From Paenibacillus sp. FSL K6-0276 (GTDB lineage Bacteria > Bacillota > Bacilli > Paenibacillales > Paenibacillaceae): a stretch of DNA of 64,000 nucleotides. The stretch spans positions 1,736,001 to 1,800,000 of the forward strand of contig NZ_CP150276.1 of assembly GCF_037977235.1 (NCBI RefSeq), given 5' to 3'. The notes beneath the pieces were generated by a model that saw only the letters and a program-made list of their open reading frames with translations, was not told the DNA's origin and did not search any database. Positions within the stretch are counted from its first letter, which is position 1, and every line of letters begins with the position of its first letter. The position numbers and the translations under genes were made by a program. This document shows positions 51,798 through 60,910 of this stretch, one piece after another.

Positions 51798-52874
51798 ATG
51801 GGGACGATCATAAGTAATACCAAATGGTTATTGACGCTCTATTTTTTGCTCAGTGGAGGAGTAAGTGCTGGGTTAATGTATGCGGGCGCCTGCCTTGGTT
51901 ACATCGAAGTTGAAGATTATCGCATGTGGCTGTATCTGTGTATTGGTATCGTGTTATTCACCGTAATTATTGGCTATATGGCAGGCAAGCGGATTCAGCG
52001 CCGGATTGATCATCTGGATCTGAACATGCTGCAGGTGGCAAAAGGAAATCTTTCTGTGCGGATGCCAGAGAGTGACGACCAGTCTTTTGCGAGAGTGTAT
52101 CACGAATTTAATGTCATGATGGATACGGTCGAGAACAAGATGCAGCTTCTGCAGCGATTGGGTGAACAAGAGGTTATTGAGAAGGAACAGGCAGCGGAGA
52201 GTGCGGTGTTGGAGGAAAGAAGGCGAATGGCCCGGGATTTGCATGATACGGTGAGCCAACAGCTTTTTGCCATCCACATGTCGGCTTCTTCGCTGCCTAA
52301 AGTGCTGAAGGTCAATGAAGCTCAAGGTCAATTGGTAATGGATCAGTTAATTGCAATGTCACAGATGGCACAAAAGCAGATGAGAGCGCTCATTGCACAG
52401 TTGCGACCAGTGGAGCTGGAAGGCAGGAATCTATTCGAAGCTCTGGAAAAATGGTTCCCTGACTATTGTCGCCAGAACGGTTTAAAAGGAATGAAGGAGC
52501 TTGAGCTACAAGGAGAATTATCTGAGGCAATTGAACATCAGTTATTCTTGATTATTCAGGAGGCTATGGCGAATATTGTGAAGCATGCTGAAGCTAGACT
52601 GGTAAGTCTATCGCTGCGTGAAGGGTCAAGACAGGTTGTGCTGAGTATTAGTGATGACGGTCAAGGCTTTGAACATATACAGCAAAAACAGGGTTCGTAC
52701 GGTCTCACCACTATGCGCGAACGTGCGGAGAAACTGGGCGGACAAGTGGAGATTATTAGCCGTAAGGGTGCGGGAACGACCATACGCGTACATATCCCTA
52801 AGTTTGTTCAAGGGAACTCTGAGTTAGAGAAAAAGAGTGTGCTAGGAACAGATACACAGGACGAGGAGGAATAG
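51798..52874 (+). CDS. liaS: Sensor histidine kinase LiaS
   Basis: 358 residues. Two transmembrane helices with only a very short outside loop (intramembrane-sensing type), a HAMP domain, a HisKA_3 dimerisation helix with the phospho-acceptor His in ARDLHDTVSQQLFA, and an ATPase domain (IIQEAMANIVKHA, DDGQGF, GLTTMRERA). It starts right after the liaF stop. It transfers phosphate to LiaR in response to cell-envelope stress. Confidence 0.94.
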   Translation: MGTIISNTKWLLTLYFLLSGGVSAGLMYAGACLGYIEVEDYRMWLYLCIGIVLFTVIIGYMAGKRIQRRIDHLDLNMLQVAKGNLSVRMPESDDQSFARVYHEFNVMMDTVENKMQLLQRLGEQEVIEKEQAAESAVLEERRRMARDLHDTVSQQLFAIHMSASSLPKVLKVNEAQGQLVMDQLIAMSQMAQKQMRALIAQLRPVELEGRNLFEALEKWFPDYCRQNGLKGMKELELQGELSEAIEHQLFLIIQEAMANIVKHAEARLVSLSLREGSRQVVLSISDDGQGFEHIQQKQGSYGLTTMRERAEKLGGQVEIISRKGAGTTIRVHIPKFVQGNSELEKKSVLGTDTQDEEE

Positions 52875-52877
52875 AGT

Positions 52878-53531
52878 ATGAGTGTCATAAGAGTGTTGCT
52901 CGTAGATGATCATGATATGGTACGGATGGGTCTCAAAACATATCTGATGCTGGAGCCGACGTTTGAGGTTATAGGAGAAGCAGCGAATGGACAGGAAGCG
53001 TTGGAGATGCTCCGTGCTGGTGGACATGAAGGCTTACCCGATCTCGTGCTAATGGATCTGATGATGCCTGTGATGAATGGTGTGGAGACTACTCGTGCAG
53101 TGCTGTCAGAATTTCCTGGTCTCAAAATCGTTATCTTGACGAGCTTCCTTGAGGATGACCTCGTCGTGGACGCTATAGAAGCTGGAGCAGTCAGCTACGT
53201 GCTCAAAACTGTATCAGCAGAAGAGCTGATCTACGCATTGCAAGGTGCATTCCGTGGAATGCCAGTCATGACTGGTGACGTATCACAAGCGCTAACACGT
53301 GGCATTCGCCAACGTACCGTGCAAGGCGATTCCTCCGGTTTGACGGAGCGTGAGAAGGAGGTCTTGCTACTCATTGCCGAGGGCAAGACCAATAAGGATA
53401 TCGGCGAGGAGCTACATATCAGCATCAAAACGGTGAAGACGCATGTCAGCAACCTGCTGATGAAATGCGAGCTGGATGACCGTACCCAGTTGGCTATTTA
53501 TGCTCATCGGAAGGGTTGGGCTCAGGGTTAG
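52878..53531 (+). CDS. liaR: Response regulator LiaR (NarL family)
   Basis: 217 residues. Receiver domain with DDHD, phospho-acceptor Asp in VLMDLMMPVMNG and Lys in the LTSF-to-YVLK region. The C-terminal LuxR-type helix-turn-helix starts LTEREKEVLLLIAEGKTNKDI. It lies three bases after liaS, after GAGGAGG. Targets beyond its own operon are not visible here. The stop sits inside a short run of TTAGGG repeats that begins the repeat-rich intergenic region. Confidence 0.95.
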   Translation: MSVIRVLLVDDHDMVRMGLKTYLMLEPTFEVIGEAANGQEALEMLRAGGHEGLPDLVLMDLMMPVMNGVETTRAVLSEFPGLKIVILTSFLEDDLVVDAIEAGAVSYVLKTVSAEELIYALQGAFRGMPVMTGDVSQALTRGIRQRTVQGDSSGLTEREKEVLLLIAEGKTNKDIGEELHISIKTVKTHVSNLLMKCELDDRTQLAIYAHRKGWAQG

Positions 53532-53609
53532 GGTTAGGGTTTGGTTTATGATGCATTACGGTAGACTATCGGTGCTTAAAGGTAATAGGTTATTGATTTT
53601 TAAAGTAGG

Positions 53610-53800
53610 TTATACGGAAATCCTCCTTATTAATTTGAGTTTTGCACTTGTCCAAAGGATTAAAGGGAAATCCTCCGTCTAAATCCTTCATTTTTCTCAT
53701 AAACGGATATATTACAGAGAATTATAGGGAGATATTCCTATTAATTCTTGATTTCTTGTGAAATTCGGCTAATTATAGGGAGGTTTTCCCTATAATAAAG
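53610..53800. repeat. Array of about four degenerate palindromic units
   Basis: Four sites of the form GGGA-rRT-TTCCC recur every 50-58 bases: GGAAATCCTCC, GGGAAATCCTCC, AGGGAGATATTCCT and TAGGGAGGTTTTCCCTA. Most are followed by an ATTAATT- or TATAAT-like AT tract. It lies in the non-coding DNA after liaR. No protein frame fits. Confidence 0.6.
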
Positions 53801-53872
53801 TTGTTTGACTTCTCTCGCTGCGGTGTCCATACGTTTATTGCGGAGCAAGCTGAATTTTTTTATATTCTTCCA

Positions 53873-53928
53873 GTTTGTTGTTTGTTGTTTGTTGTTTGTT
53901 GTTTGTTGTTTGTTGTTTGGCGTTTGTA
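53873..53928. repeat. Heptanucleotide tandem repeat 1 (GTTTGTT)
   Basis: Six perfect GTTTGTT units are followed by two degenerate ones (GTTTGGC, GTTTGTA). It is non-coding. Confidence 0.95.
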
Positions 53929-53961
53929 GATTGTTGATTTTTCATTTTTTGTTTATTGTTT

Positions 53962-54031
53962 TTTTGTCTTTTGTCTTTTGTCTTTTGTCTTTTGTCTTTT
54001 GTCTTTTGTCTTTTGTCTTTTGTCTTTTGTT
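53962..54031. repeat. Heptanucleotide tandem repeat 2 (TTTTGTC)
   Basis: Nine perfect TTTTGTC units are followed by a TTTTGTT unit. It is a second, different 7-bp repeat 33 bases after the first. The frames through it give only Phe/Leu/Cys strings and are not genes. Confidence 0.95.
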
Positions 54032-54047
54032 GTTTGTCTTTTATGTT

Positions 54048-54094
54048 GGAAGTTCGGGCCGCGACGTTTTCCGCGCCCGAGCTTCTTTTTTTAC
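54048..54094 (+). terminator. Hairpin with T run, possible terminator
   Basis: GAAGTTCGGGC.CGCG pairs with CGCG.CCCGAGCTTC, followed by TTTTTTTA. It may end a transcript that crosses the repeats from liaR. Confidence 0.7.
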
Positions 54095-54105
54095 TTCCCT
54101 GCCTA

Positions 54106-54270
54106 GGGATTGGGTATCAGAGCAAAAAGTTTACGTCCGCCTTTGAAATCATGTTCCACCCGCAGGGTCAATTCAAAGGAACATGATTTCAAGAGCGGTG
54201 TAGCCTGAAACCCAATCCCGCCTAACAGCGGTGTCCCGCCTGAAACCCAGTCCCGCCATATCCGCCTATA
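54106..54270. repeat. 114-bp imperfect palindrome plus a direct repeat of its right end
   Basis: GGGATTGGGTATCAG (54106) pairs with CTGAAACCCAATCCC (ending 54219). The inner arms CCGCCTTTGAAATCATGTTCC and GGAACATGATTTCAAGAGCGG also pair, around a 20-base loop. The right end, GCGGTGTAGCCTGAAACCC-AATCCCGCC, is repeated directly as GCGGTGTCCCGCCTGAAACCC-AGTCCCGCC up to about 54254. It may be a mobile miniature element or a structured RNA. Confidence 0.75.
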
Positions 54271-54386
54271 TCTTTTATCTCCGCTTAAATTGTTTTTAAT
54301 GTGACGTTAAGGTTTAAAGTACAAAATAAGAAACAAGAAAACAAATTAATCCTTGTCAGGCGACAGGATGCAGGAGGTAAATAAAC

Positions 54387-56063
54387 ATGGACGATAACAA
54401 AAACAACTTTAATCGTGACAATGGACCAGCACCAGATCGGGATTGGGACAATAATAACCATAATAGCAATAATAATCAGTCATCCGAATCAGGATCATCA
54501 TACTACTATTCTTACGGACCTTTTAAATCTTTGAACAAAGATGAAAGTAACGTAGACGGAAGTGCTCAGCATTACAACCGGATGGAGCCGGAGCGGGTCG
54601 AGATTACACCTCCACAGCCCGTAAAACCACTGCCATATAACACTTCACTTCGCAATACTGGCTATGATGGTAATGGCGGTGGACGAGGTGGAAACGGCGG
54701 AGGCGGCGGAGGCGGATCTGAGGGTGGCGGTGGCTGGCAATTTAATAAAAAGCCAAAAAGCTCAGTGAAAACAGTATTGATTTCTTTCCTAGCGGGTATG
54801 GTCGTTCTCTCAGGTTCTATGTTCATGGCAGATCGAGGCAACTGGTTCACAGGGGACGCAGCAACTATTGCGAGCTCAGGATCGAATGGAACGGCGAAGA
54901 CAACGAATGAGAGTGCTAATACTACACCGAATACTACTACTACATCATTGGTGAAAGGATCTCGTGATGTGACGGGTGTAGTTGATGCGGTTGGACCAGC
55001 GGTCGTCAAGATTGAGACGCTAGTAAAAATGGGTTCGCGTAATGGAAGTTCAACCAGACCGAACCTGAGTGATCCGTTCTCTCAATTTTTCTTCGGAGAT
55101 CAATATGGTGGAAGTGGTTCTTCACAAAATGAGCAGGATTCTAAGTCAGGTTCAGATTCGTCATCACAGCTCATCCCTCAGGGTATAGGAACAGGCTTTA
55201 TTTATGAAAAATCAGGATATATTTTGACCAACCAACACGTTATAGAAAATGCCGATGTAATCCAAGTTACAGTAGATGGCGTTACCAAACCATATGAAGC
55301 AAAATTGCTAGGCTCTAGCAAAGATCTGGATTTGGCAGTGCTGAAGATTGAAGGAGACAAGGACTTCCCTACAGTAGCACTTGGGGATTCGGATAGTCTG
55401 AAAGTAGGTTCAGAAGTGGTTGCTATCGGTAACCCACAAGGCTTCGACCATACAGTAACTTCTGGTGTTCTAAGTGCAAAAGGACGCAGCATCGATATTA
55501 ACGAAGAAGATGGCAGTGGAACACGCAACTACAAAAACCTACTGCAAACTGACGCTTCTATCAACCCTGGTAATTCCGGTGGTCCACTGCTCAATATGAA
55601 TGGACAGGTAATCGGTATGAACGTAGCCGTTAGCACAGATTCCCAAGGTATAGGCTTCGCTATCGCTGTAAATACGATTAAAGAAGTTGTAGATAAACTA
55701 GAAGCGAACCAAGCGATTCCAAAAGAACCAGTTCCATTCATTGGTGCAACGCTTATGACGATTACAGATGAAGTAGCTAAGCAAATGGGCACTGATATTA
55801 AAGAGGGTTCTGTAGTTGCAGATATTATCTTTAAATCGCCAGCATATGCCGCTGACCTGCGCCCTTACGATATCATTACAGGTGCAAATGGAACAAAACA
55901 TGCAACAAACCAAGATCTGATCGCTTTCATTCAAACGTTAAAAGTCGGTGACAAAGTAACACTGAATGTTGTGCGCGATGGTAAAAACATGGATCTTTCC
56001 GTTACAATCGGCAACAAAAATGATTTTGATACAACGACTACTGGGCAAAGTCAGCAACGATAA
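54387..56063 (+). CDS. HtrA-like membrane serine protease
   Basis: 558 residues. A disordered cytoplasmic N-terminus of about 125 residues rich in Asn, Ser, Pro and Gly (including GGGGGGG) leads to one transmembrane helix (about 130-150), a Ser/Thr linker, a trypsin-like domain with triad H284 (LTNQHVIE), D315 (DLDLAVLKI) and S397 (GNSGGP), and a C-terminal PDZ domain (about 445-540). It degrades or refolds damaged proteins at the outer membrane face. Its length exceeds Bacillus HtrA (about 450) mainly because of the N-terminal tail. AGGAGG precedes the ATG. It lies upstream of a two-component system, which may control it, as CssRS controls htrA in Bacillus. Confidence 0.95.
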   Translation: MDDNKNNFNRDNGPAPDRDWDNNNHNSNNNQSSESGSSYYYSYGPFKSLNKDESNVDGSAQHYNRMEPERVEITPPQPVKPLPYNTSLRNTGYDGNGGGRGGNGGGGGGGSEGGGGWQFNKKPKSSVKTVLISFLAGMVVLSGSMFMADRGNWFTGDAATIASSGSNGTAKTTNESANTTPNTTTTSLVKGSRDVTGVVDAVGPAVVKIETLVKMGSRNGSSTRPNLSDPFSQFFFGDQYGGSGSSQNEQDSKSGSDSSSQLIPQGIGTGFIYEKSGYILTNQHVIENADVIQVTVDGVTKPYEAKLLGSSKDLDLAVLKIEGDKDFPTVALGDSDSLKVGSEVVAIGNPQGFDHTVTSGVLSAKGRSIDINEEDGSGTRNYKNLLQTDASINPGNSGGPLLNMNGQVIGMNVAVSTDSQGIGFAIAVNTIKEVVDKLEANQAIPKEPVPFIGATLMTITDEVAKQMGTDIKEGSVVADIIFKSPAYAADLRPYDIITGANGTKHATNQDLIAFIQTLKVGDKVTLNVVRDGKNMDLSVTIGNKNDFDTTTTGQSQQR

Positions 56064-56082
56064 TACCGGACGGTGATTTACG

Positions 56083-56108
56083 CGGAAGGGGCAACCCTTC
56101 CGTTTTTG
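56083..56108 (+). terminator. Terminator after the htrA-like gene
   Basis: CGGAAGGG-GCAA-CCCTTCCG followed by TTTTTG. Confidence 0.92.
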
Positions 56109-56169
56109 TCTAATCATGGTGTGACTGCTACAATATAAATAAATAGAAATGAACAATGGGGGCTGCTTG

Positions 56170-56859
56170 ATGCGACCGAATATTCTTATTATTGATGATG
56201 ATGAAAAAATTATCTCCATGCTGCGCCGAGGGTTAGCTTTTGAAGGCTACGATGTAAAGACAGCGGTGAATGGAGCTGATGGTTTACGGGCAATCTTGAG
56301 CAGTGATCCGGATGTGGTGATTTTGGATGTGATGATGCCTCAGGTAGATGGATTTGAAGTATGTCGTCGTTTGCGAGAAGGGGGCAGTAATGTGCCTGTT
56401 CTAATGCTTACAGCCAAGGATGAAATTGAGCATCGTGTGAAAGGTCTTGATCTGGGTGCGGATGATTATCTAGTGAAACCATTTGCACTGGAAGAATTAC
56501 TTGCTCGGGTACGTGCATTGCTTCGGCGTAAGAGTGAACAAAGTGGAGGTAGTGAGAAAGCGGTTTCTTACGAGGATATAACCTTGGATGTGGATTCACG
56601 TGAAGTGACACGCGCCGGCAAGAGACTGGAGCTGACGGCGAAGGAATTCGAGCTGCTGCATCTCTTTATGCAGAATCCGAAACGTGTGCTTTCGCGGGAT
56701 CTGATCATGGATAAAATATGGGGTTATGATTACAGCGGTGAATCTAATGTACTTGAGGTATACATAGCTATGCTACGCCAAAAGACGGAGGAGCATGGCG
56801 GTAAACGCCTCATTCAAACGATCCGGGGTGCCGGTTACATTCTAAGAGGTGACAACTAA
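56170..56859 (+). CDS. OmpR-family response regulator
   Basis: About 229 residues. Receiver domain with DDDE, phospho-acceptor Asp in VVILDVMMPQVDG, and Lys in MLTAKDE. The C-terminal winged helix reads LELTAKEFELLHLFMQNPKRVLSRD. The ATG at 56170 is chosen because GGGGGCT lies before it and it starts the conserved RPNILIIDDD. It is next to a kinase gene, with the stop one base before the kinase start. A role in envelope-stress control of the neighbouring htrA-like gene is plausible but not shown. Confidence 0.95.
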   Translation: MRPNILIIDDDEKIISMLRRGLAFEGYDVKTAVNGADGLRAILSSDPDVVILDVMMPQVDGFEVCRRLREGGSNVPVLMLTAKDEIEHRVKGLDLGADDYLVKPFALEELLARVRALLRRKSEQSGGSEKAVSYEDITLDVDSREVTRAGKRLELTAKEFELLHLFMQNPKRVLSRDLIMDKIWGYDYSGESNVLEVYIAMLRQKTEEHGGKRLIQTIRGAGYILRGDN

Positions 56860-56860
56860 C

Positions 56861-58309
56861 ATGTCTATAAGATTGCGGCTGACTGCTTGGTATTCAGGGA
56901 TTTTGGCCGTTATGCTGCTGGCCTTATCAGCCGCAATTTACGGTTTTGTCTATTTTAATACGTATGGTGACTTGAAAGATCGTCTAAAAGTGCAAGCTGA
57001 GCAGACGAAACCCTTGTTTAGTTACGATGTCTACAACGGAGAGTTGAAGCTTGGCGGAGTTAGACGTCCTGAAAACTCCAATATGTATACACAGATTTAT
57101 ACGTATGGCAGCAATAGTTTGTCGCAATCGACAAACATGATTAACTTTGGCTTACAGTTTGATTATCCTGCTAAAGATAAAATTGTAAAAGGATTTCGTA
57201 ATGTTGTTGTAGACGGTAATCAGTTTTTGATCTACGAGATGCCTATCGAACTCGAGCATTTTAATAATAATCCTGTTGCTGTATTACAAGTTGCTGCCTA
57301 TGTGGGTGAACAGAATAAGCTCTTGGAGCGTTTGAAAAATATATTGCTCGTCGGATCTTTTGCCACCTTGATTGCGGCGTTTACCTTTGGTTTGTTCCTA
57401 GCCCGTAAAGCGATGAGTCCCATTGGAAATGTCATTGAGGCTGCAAATGGTATTCAAACAGGAAATGACCTTAGCTCCAGAATTGAATATGATGGACCAC
57501 CGGACGAAATAGGCCGTCTCATTGAGACTGTCAATAACATGCTTGGGCGTATGGAAGGGTTCTATACAGAGCTTGAGGATTCTTATGCGGCACAGCGTCG
57601 ATTCGTTTCCGATGCATCACATGAGCTGCGGACTCCGCTAACGACCATTCGTGGGAATATCGATCTACTGCAAAAAGTATGGGAGATGGAGCCGGGCGAA
57701 GGGAAAATGAGTGAGGCTGATATTCGCCAGCTCTCGATGGAATCGGTGAAGGATATCGCGGACGAGTCTAAGCGGATGAGTCGTCTGGTATCGGATATGC
57801 TCTCTCTGGCACGCGCAGATACAGGGCGTACCTTCGAGATAGAACCAGTGGCACTGGAACCAATGATGACTGAGATTGCGCGTCGGGCATCATTCCTACC
57901 TCGTCAAGCGGAGTGGGTTACAGGGGATATGTCCGTTTTAAATGGAAAATATGTTGTTGGCAATAAAGATTATTTACAACAAATGCTGTTTATTTTTATT
58001 GATAATGCTTTTAAATACACGCCTTCCGGCGAGGTAAGTTTAGATACCATCTTCTATCAGAATCAAGTGGGTATTCGGATCACCGATACGGGTATTGGTA
58101 TGGATAAAGATGAGGTTCCATATATTTTCGACCGTTTCTATCGTGCAGATGAATCACGTGGAATTACGGAAGGGATTGGGCTTGGCTTATCCATTGCTAA
58201 GTGGATTATTGACGAACATGGTGGGTCTGTGGAGGTTGTTACACGCCAAGGCGAGGGAACCACTTTTGTGATCTGGTTGCCACTTCTCTTTGCTCCGCCG
58301 CTGGAATAG
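56861..58309 (+). CDS. Sensor histidine kinase
   Basis: About 482 residues. Two transmembrane helices (about 10-32 and 160-182) enclose an extracytoplasmic domain of about 130 residues. HAMP, HisKA (SDASHELRTPLTTIRGNI) and ATPase domains (FIDNAFKYTPSGE, DTGIGM, GIGLGLSIAKWI) follow. The ATG at 56861 is chosen, with AGAGGTG before it and one base after the regulator stop. It partners the regulator just upstream. Confidence 0.95.
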   Translation: MSIRLRLTAWYSGILAVMLLALSAAIYGFVYFNTYGDLKDRLKVQAEQTKPLFSYDVYNGELKLGGVRRPENSNMYTQIYTYGSNSLSQSTNMINFGLQFDYPAKDKIVKGFRNVVVDGNQFLIYEMPIELEHFNNNPVAVLQVAAYVGEQNKLLERLKNILLVGSFATLIAAFTFGLFLARKAMSPIGNVIEAANGIQTGNDLSSRIEYDGPPDEIGRLIETVNNMLGRMEGFYTELEDSYAAQRRFVSDASHELRTPLTTIRGNIDLLQKVWEMEPGEGKMSEADIRQLSMESVKDIADESKRMSRLVSDMLSLARADTGRTFEIEPVALEPMMTEIARRASFLPRQAEWVTGDMSVLNGKYVVGNKDYLQQMLFIFIDNAFKYTPSGEVSLDTIFYQNQVGIRITDTGIGMDKDEVPYIFDRFYRADESRGITEGIGLGLSIAKWIIDEHGGSVEVVTRQGEGTTFVIWLPLLFAPPLE

Positions 58310-58369
58310 GGTATAATTTAAAGAGTGTCCTATTACAGAAGTCAACGAAAGCAGAAAGCTGGTGAAGTC

Positions 58370-59326
58370 ATGGAAGTCATTAAAATTTCTCCCCGGGGAT
58401 ATTGTTACGGAGTAGTCGATGCTATGGTAATGGCACGGCAGGCTGCGCAAAATCTCGATCTTCCCCGGCCGATTTATATACTGGGCATGATTGTTCATAA
58501 TAGTCATGTCACGAATTCGTTTGAGGACGATGGCATTATTACCTTGGACGGTCATAACCGTCAGGATATTCTCGATAAAGTAGACAGTGGAACCGTTATA
58601 TTCACTGCTCACGGAGTTTCACCTGAGGTGCGTAAGATGGCAAGGGATAAGGGATTGACTACGGTTGATGCTACCTGTCCTGATGTGACAAAGACGCATG
58701 ATCTCATTCAGGAGAAAGTCGATGATGGCTATGAGGTTATTTATATCGGCAAGAAAGGCCATCCGGAACCGGAAGGTGCTGTCGGCATTGCGCCAGAGCA
58801 TGTGCATTTAATTGAAAAAGAAGATGAGATTGCAACCTTATCCATCCCTTCTTCACGGATTGTAATTACGAATCAGACCACTATGAGCCAGTGGGATATT
58901 AAACATATTATGAAAAAGCTTCTTGAGACCTTCCCAGGTGCTGAAGTGCATAATGAGATATGCATGGCTACTCAGGTGCGTCAAGAGGCTGTAGCGGAAC
59001 AGGCGGGCCAATGTGATCTAGTGATTGTCGTTGGCGATCCACGTAGCAACAACTCTAATCGTCTGGCACAGGTGTCGGAAGAAATTGCAGGTGTTTCTGC
59101 TCATCGGATTTCTGATGTGTCAGAACTTAACACAGACTGGCTGAAGGGTGTGAATATTGTCGGGGTTACTTCTGGCGCATCTACACCTACACCGATTACC
59201 AAAGAAGTCATTAATTATTTGGAGCAGTACGATTCCGAGAATCCCGAAACATGGGAGATCAAGCGTACAGTGAATATGGCGAAACTACTTCCTCCTGTTA
59301 AGAATAAGAGCGCAAGTACTACTTAA
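58370..59326 (+). CDS. ispH: 4-Hydroxy-3-methylbut-2-enyl diphosphate reductase
   Basis: 319 residues. It carries the last step of the MEP pathway, giving isopentenyl and dimethylallyl diphosphate. Three Cys ligands of the iron-sulfur cluster are visible: C12 (YCYGV), C103 (DATCPDV) and C198 (NEICMATQ). Also present are VHNSHV, TAHGVSP and the SNNSNRL substrate motif. The start is taken at the ATG at 58370; the 15 codons upstream in frame have no family match. It is followed by a strong terminator. Confidence 0.95.
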   Translation: MEVIKISPRGYCYGVVDAMVMARQAAQNLDLPRPIYILGMIVHNSHVTNSFEDDGIITLDGHNRQDILDKVDSGTVIFTAHGVSPEVRKMARDKGLTTVDATCPDVTKTHDLIQEKVDDGYEVIYIGKKGHPEPEGAVGIAPEHVHLIEKEDEIATLSIPSSRIVITNQTTMSQWDIKHIMKKLLETFPGAEVHNEICMATQVRQEAVAEQAGQCDLVIVVGDPRSNNSNRLAQVSEEIAGVSAHRISDVSELNTDWLKGVNIVGVTSGASTPTPITKEVINYLEQYDSENPETWEIKRTVNMAKLLPPVKNKSASTT

Positions 59327-59358
59327 TGCGCTGTAAGCGGACTTATATAATTGAGCTG

Positions 59359-59402
59359 AAAAGAGCGCTTAACCTCGTCTATCGAGGTTAAGCGCTTTTC
59401 TA
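59359..59402 (+). terminator. Terminator after ispH
   Basis: AAAGAGCGCTTAACCTCG pairs with CGAGGTTAAGCGCTTTT, followed by CTATTT. Confidence 0.94.
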
Positions 59403-59443
59403 TTTAGAAAAAGCGGTTTCATCTAATTAATCATGAAATATGA

Positions 59444-59472
59444 TTGACGATAATAGATTTCTGGGATAAAAT
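59444..59472 (+). promoter_or_regulatory. Candidate sigma-A promoter of aroF
   Basis: TTGACG and TAAAAT are 17 bases apart, about 110 bases before the start codon. A short direct repeat GCATAAAA lies between promoter and gene (59489-59506). Confidence 0.65.
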
Positions 59473-59580
59473 CGCTTTATCGATTAAAAGCATAAAAGCA
59501 TAAAAGCAAACACGTGTCGTAGCGAGAGGGTATTCAGCGAAAACATTATAAATTTTAAGTGTAGAGAGGAAGTTATTAAA

Positions 59581-60627
59581 ATGATCGTCATTACATCAAA
59601 TCAAACTCCAGAAGAGCAGGTTAAAAATATTATTGCAGTTATCGAAAGAGAGGGCTTGCAGGTACATCTCTCCAAAGGTGCAGATCACACGGTTATCGGT
59701 TTAGTAGGAAGTGTCACTCCTAAGCTTGCAGAACATTTGCAGCAAATGAAGGGTGTGGAGAACGTCGTGAAGATCTCCAAATCCTATAAGTTAGCTAGCC
59801 GTGATTTCCATCCAGAGGATACCATTATTGATATCAAGGGTGTAAAGATCGGTGGAGAGAATCTGGTGATTATGGGCGGACCTTGTGCCGTTGAGTCTCC
59901 AGAACAGATCGATGAGATTGCTCGGCTAGTTAAAGCTTCAGGTGCTCAGGTACTGCGTGGAGGTGCGTTTAAGCCCCGTACAGGTCCATACAGCTTCCAA
60001 GGTGTAGGTGTGGAAGGTTTGACTATGATGGCTGAAGCAGGAAAGCGTCATGGCCTGTTGACCATTACTGAGGTTATGACACCGGAGTATGTGGATATTT
60101 GTGCAGAGCATGCTGATATCCTTCAGGTGGGCACACGGAACATGCAGAACTTTGACTTGCTGCGTAAACTGGGTACATGCGGTAGACCTGTCCTTCTTAA
60201 ACGTGGCTTCAGTGCGACCTATGATGAATTACTTAATGCAGCAGAGTACATTTTGGCAGGCGGAAATAAGGATGTAATGCTCTGTGAGCGCGGTATTCGT
60301 ACATTTGAGACTTATACTCGCAATACGCTGGATCTATCGGCTATTCCGGTTCTACAGAGCTTAAGTCACCTTCCAGTAATCTCTGACCCAAGTCACGGCA
60401 CTGGACGTCGTGAATTAGTTGAACCTATGGCCAAAGCTTCGGTTGCTGCGGGCGCAAATGGTCTAATCATCGAAATGCACACAGATCCGGACAATTCCAT
60501 GACTGGTGATGGTGTTCAATCGTTATTCCCTGAGCAGTTCGATAATCTACTTAAGGATCTTGAGAAGCTGGCTCCGATCGTTGGACGTAAGTTTTCAACT
60601 TCGCCAGATACAGTTCCGGCGCTATAA
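59581..60627 (+). CDS. aroF: 3-Deoxy-7-phosphoheptulonate synthase
   Basis: 348 residues. The N-terminal 90 residues or so form a ferredoxin-like regulatory domain (MIVITSNQTPEEQVKNII) of the Thermotoga-type DAHP synthases rather than the chorismate-mutase domain of Bacillus AroA. The catalytic barrel follows: GGPCAVES, RGGAFKPRTGPYSFQG, LLKRG, CERGIRTFETYTRNTLDL, DPSHGTG. It is the first step of the shikimate pathway, and the N-terminal domain suggests feedback inhibition by aromatic amino acids. It starts at ATG after AGAGAGGAAG. It is a single gene. Confidence 0.95.
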   Translation: MIVITSNQTPEEQVKNIIAVIEREGLQVHLSKGADHTVIGLVGSVTPKLAEHLQQMKGVENVVKISKSYKLASRDFHPEDTIIDIKGVKIGGENLVIMGGPCAVESPEQIDEIARLVKASGAQVLRGGAFKPRTGPYSFQGVGVEGLTMMAEAGKRHGLLTITEVMTPEYVDICAEHADILQVGTRNMQNFDLLRKLGTCGRPVLLKRGFSATYDELLNAAEYILAGGNKDVMLCERGIRTFETYTRNTLDLSAIPVLQSLSHLPVISDPSHGTGRRELVEPMAKASVAAGANGLIIEMHTDPDNSMTGDGVQSLFPEQFDNLLKDLEKLAPIVGRKFSTSPDTVPAL

Positions 60628-60650
60628 TATTTAACCTTATAACTATCTTG

Positions 60651-60695
60651 GAAGTCCTATTAACCCGTGATATAGCGGGATAGTAGGGCTTCTTT
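60651..60695 (+). terminator. Terminator after aroF
   Basis: GAAGTCCTATTAACCCG pairs with CGGGATAGTAGGGCTTC (G-U tolerant), followed by TTTG. Confidence 0.8.
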
Positions 60696-60754
60696 GTTGT
60701 TGGATGAGTTCAAGATGGCATGTGTATTAACAAAAATAACGGATTTCACGAAAG

Positions 60755-60771
60755 CGTTAGAATATCTTACA
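60755..60771 (+). promoter_or_regulatory. GlnR-like operator upstream of glnA
   Basis: CGTTA-GAATATC-TTACA matches the GlnR/TnrA consensus TGTNA-N7-TNACA at all but the first base. It lies about 29 bases upstream of the -35 box. Confidence 0.55.
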
Positions 60772-60799
60772 TCGCTGAAAGAAATACCTGACATAAGCA

Positions 60800-60828
60800 T
60801 TGACGATGTTAGGTTTGAGATTTATAAT
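60800..60828 (+). promoter_or_regulatory. Sigma-A promoter of glnA
   Basis: TTGACG and TATAAT are exactly 17 bases apart, with a leader of about 75 bases before the chosen start. Confidence 0.8.
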
Positions 60829-60910
60829 GACGACAGCAAATAAAAATAAAACAAGAACATTTGCATACTGTGAGGGGCTTAATGTTCGGAACTTGGGGGA
60901 GGAAAAATTC

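Noticed and set aside
53805..54186. Open frames rich in Phe, Leu, Cys and Ser through the 7-bp repeats
   Set aside because: They are simple translations of GTTTGTT and TTTTGTC tandem repeats, without a ribosome site or any domain.
59489..59508. GCATAAAA direct repeats upstream of aroF as a CRISPR-like or operator array
   Set aside because: Only two short units without spacers; too little to support a regulatory or CRISPR call.
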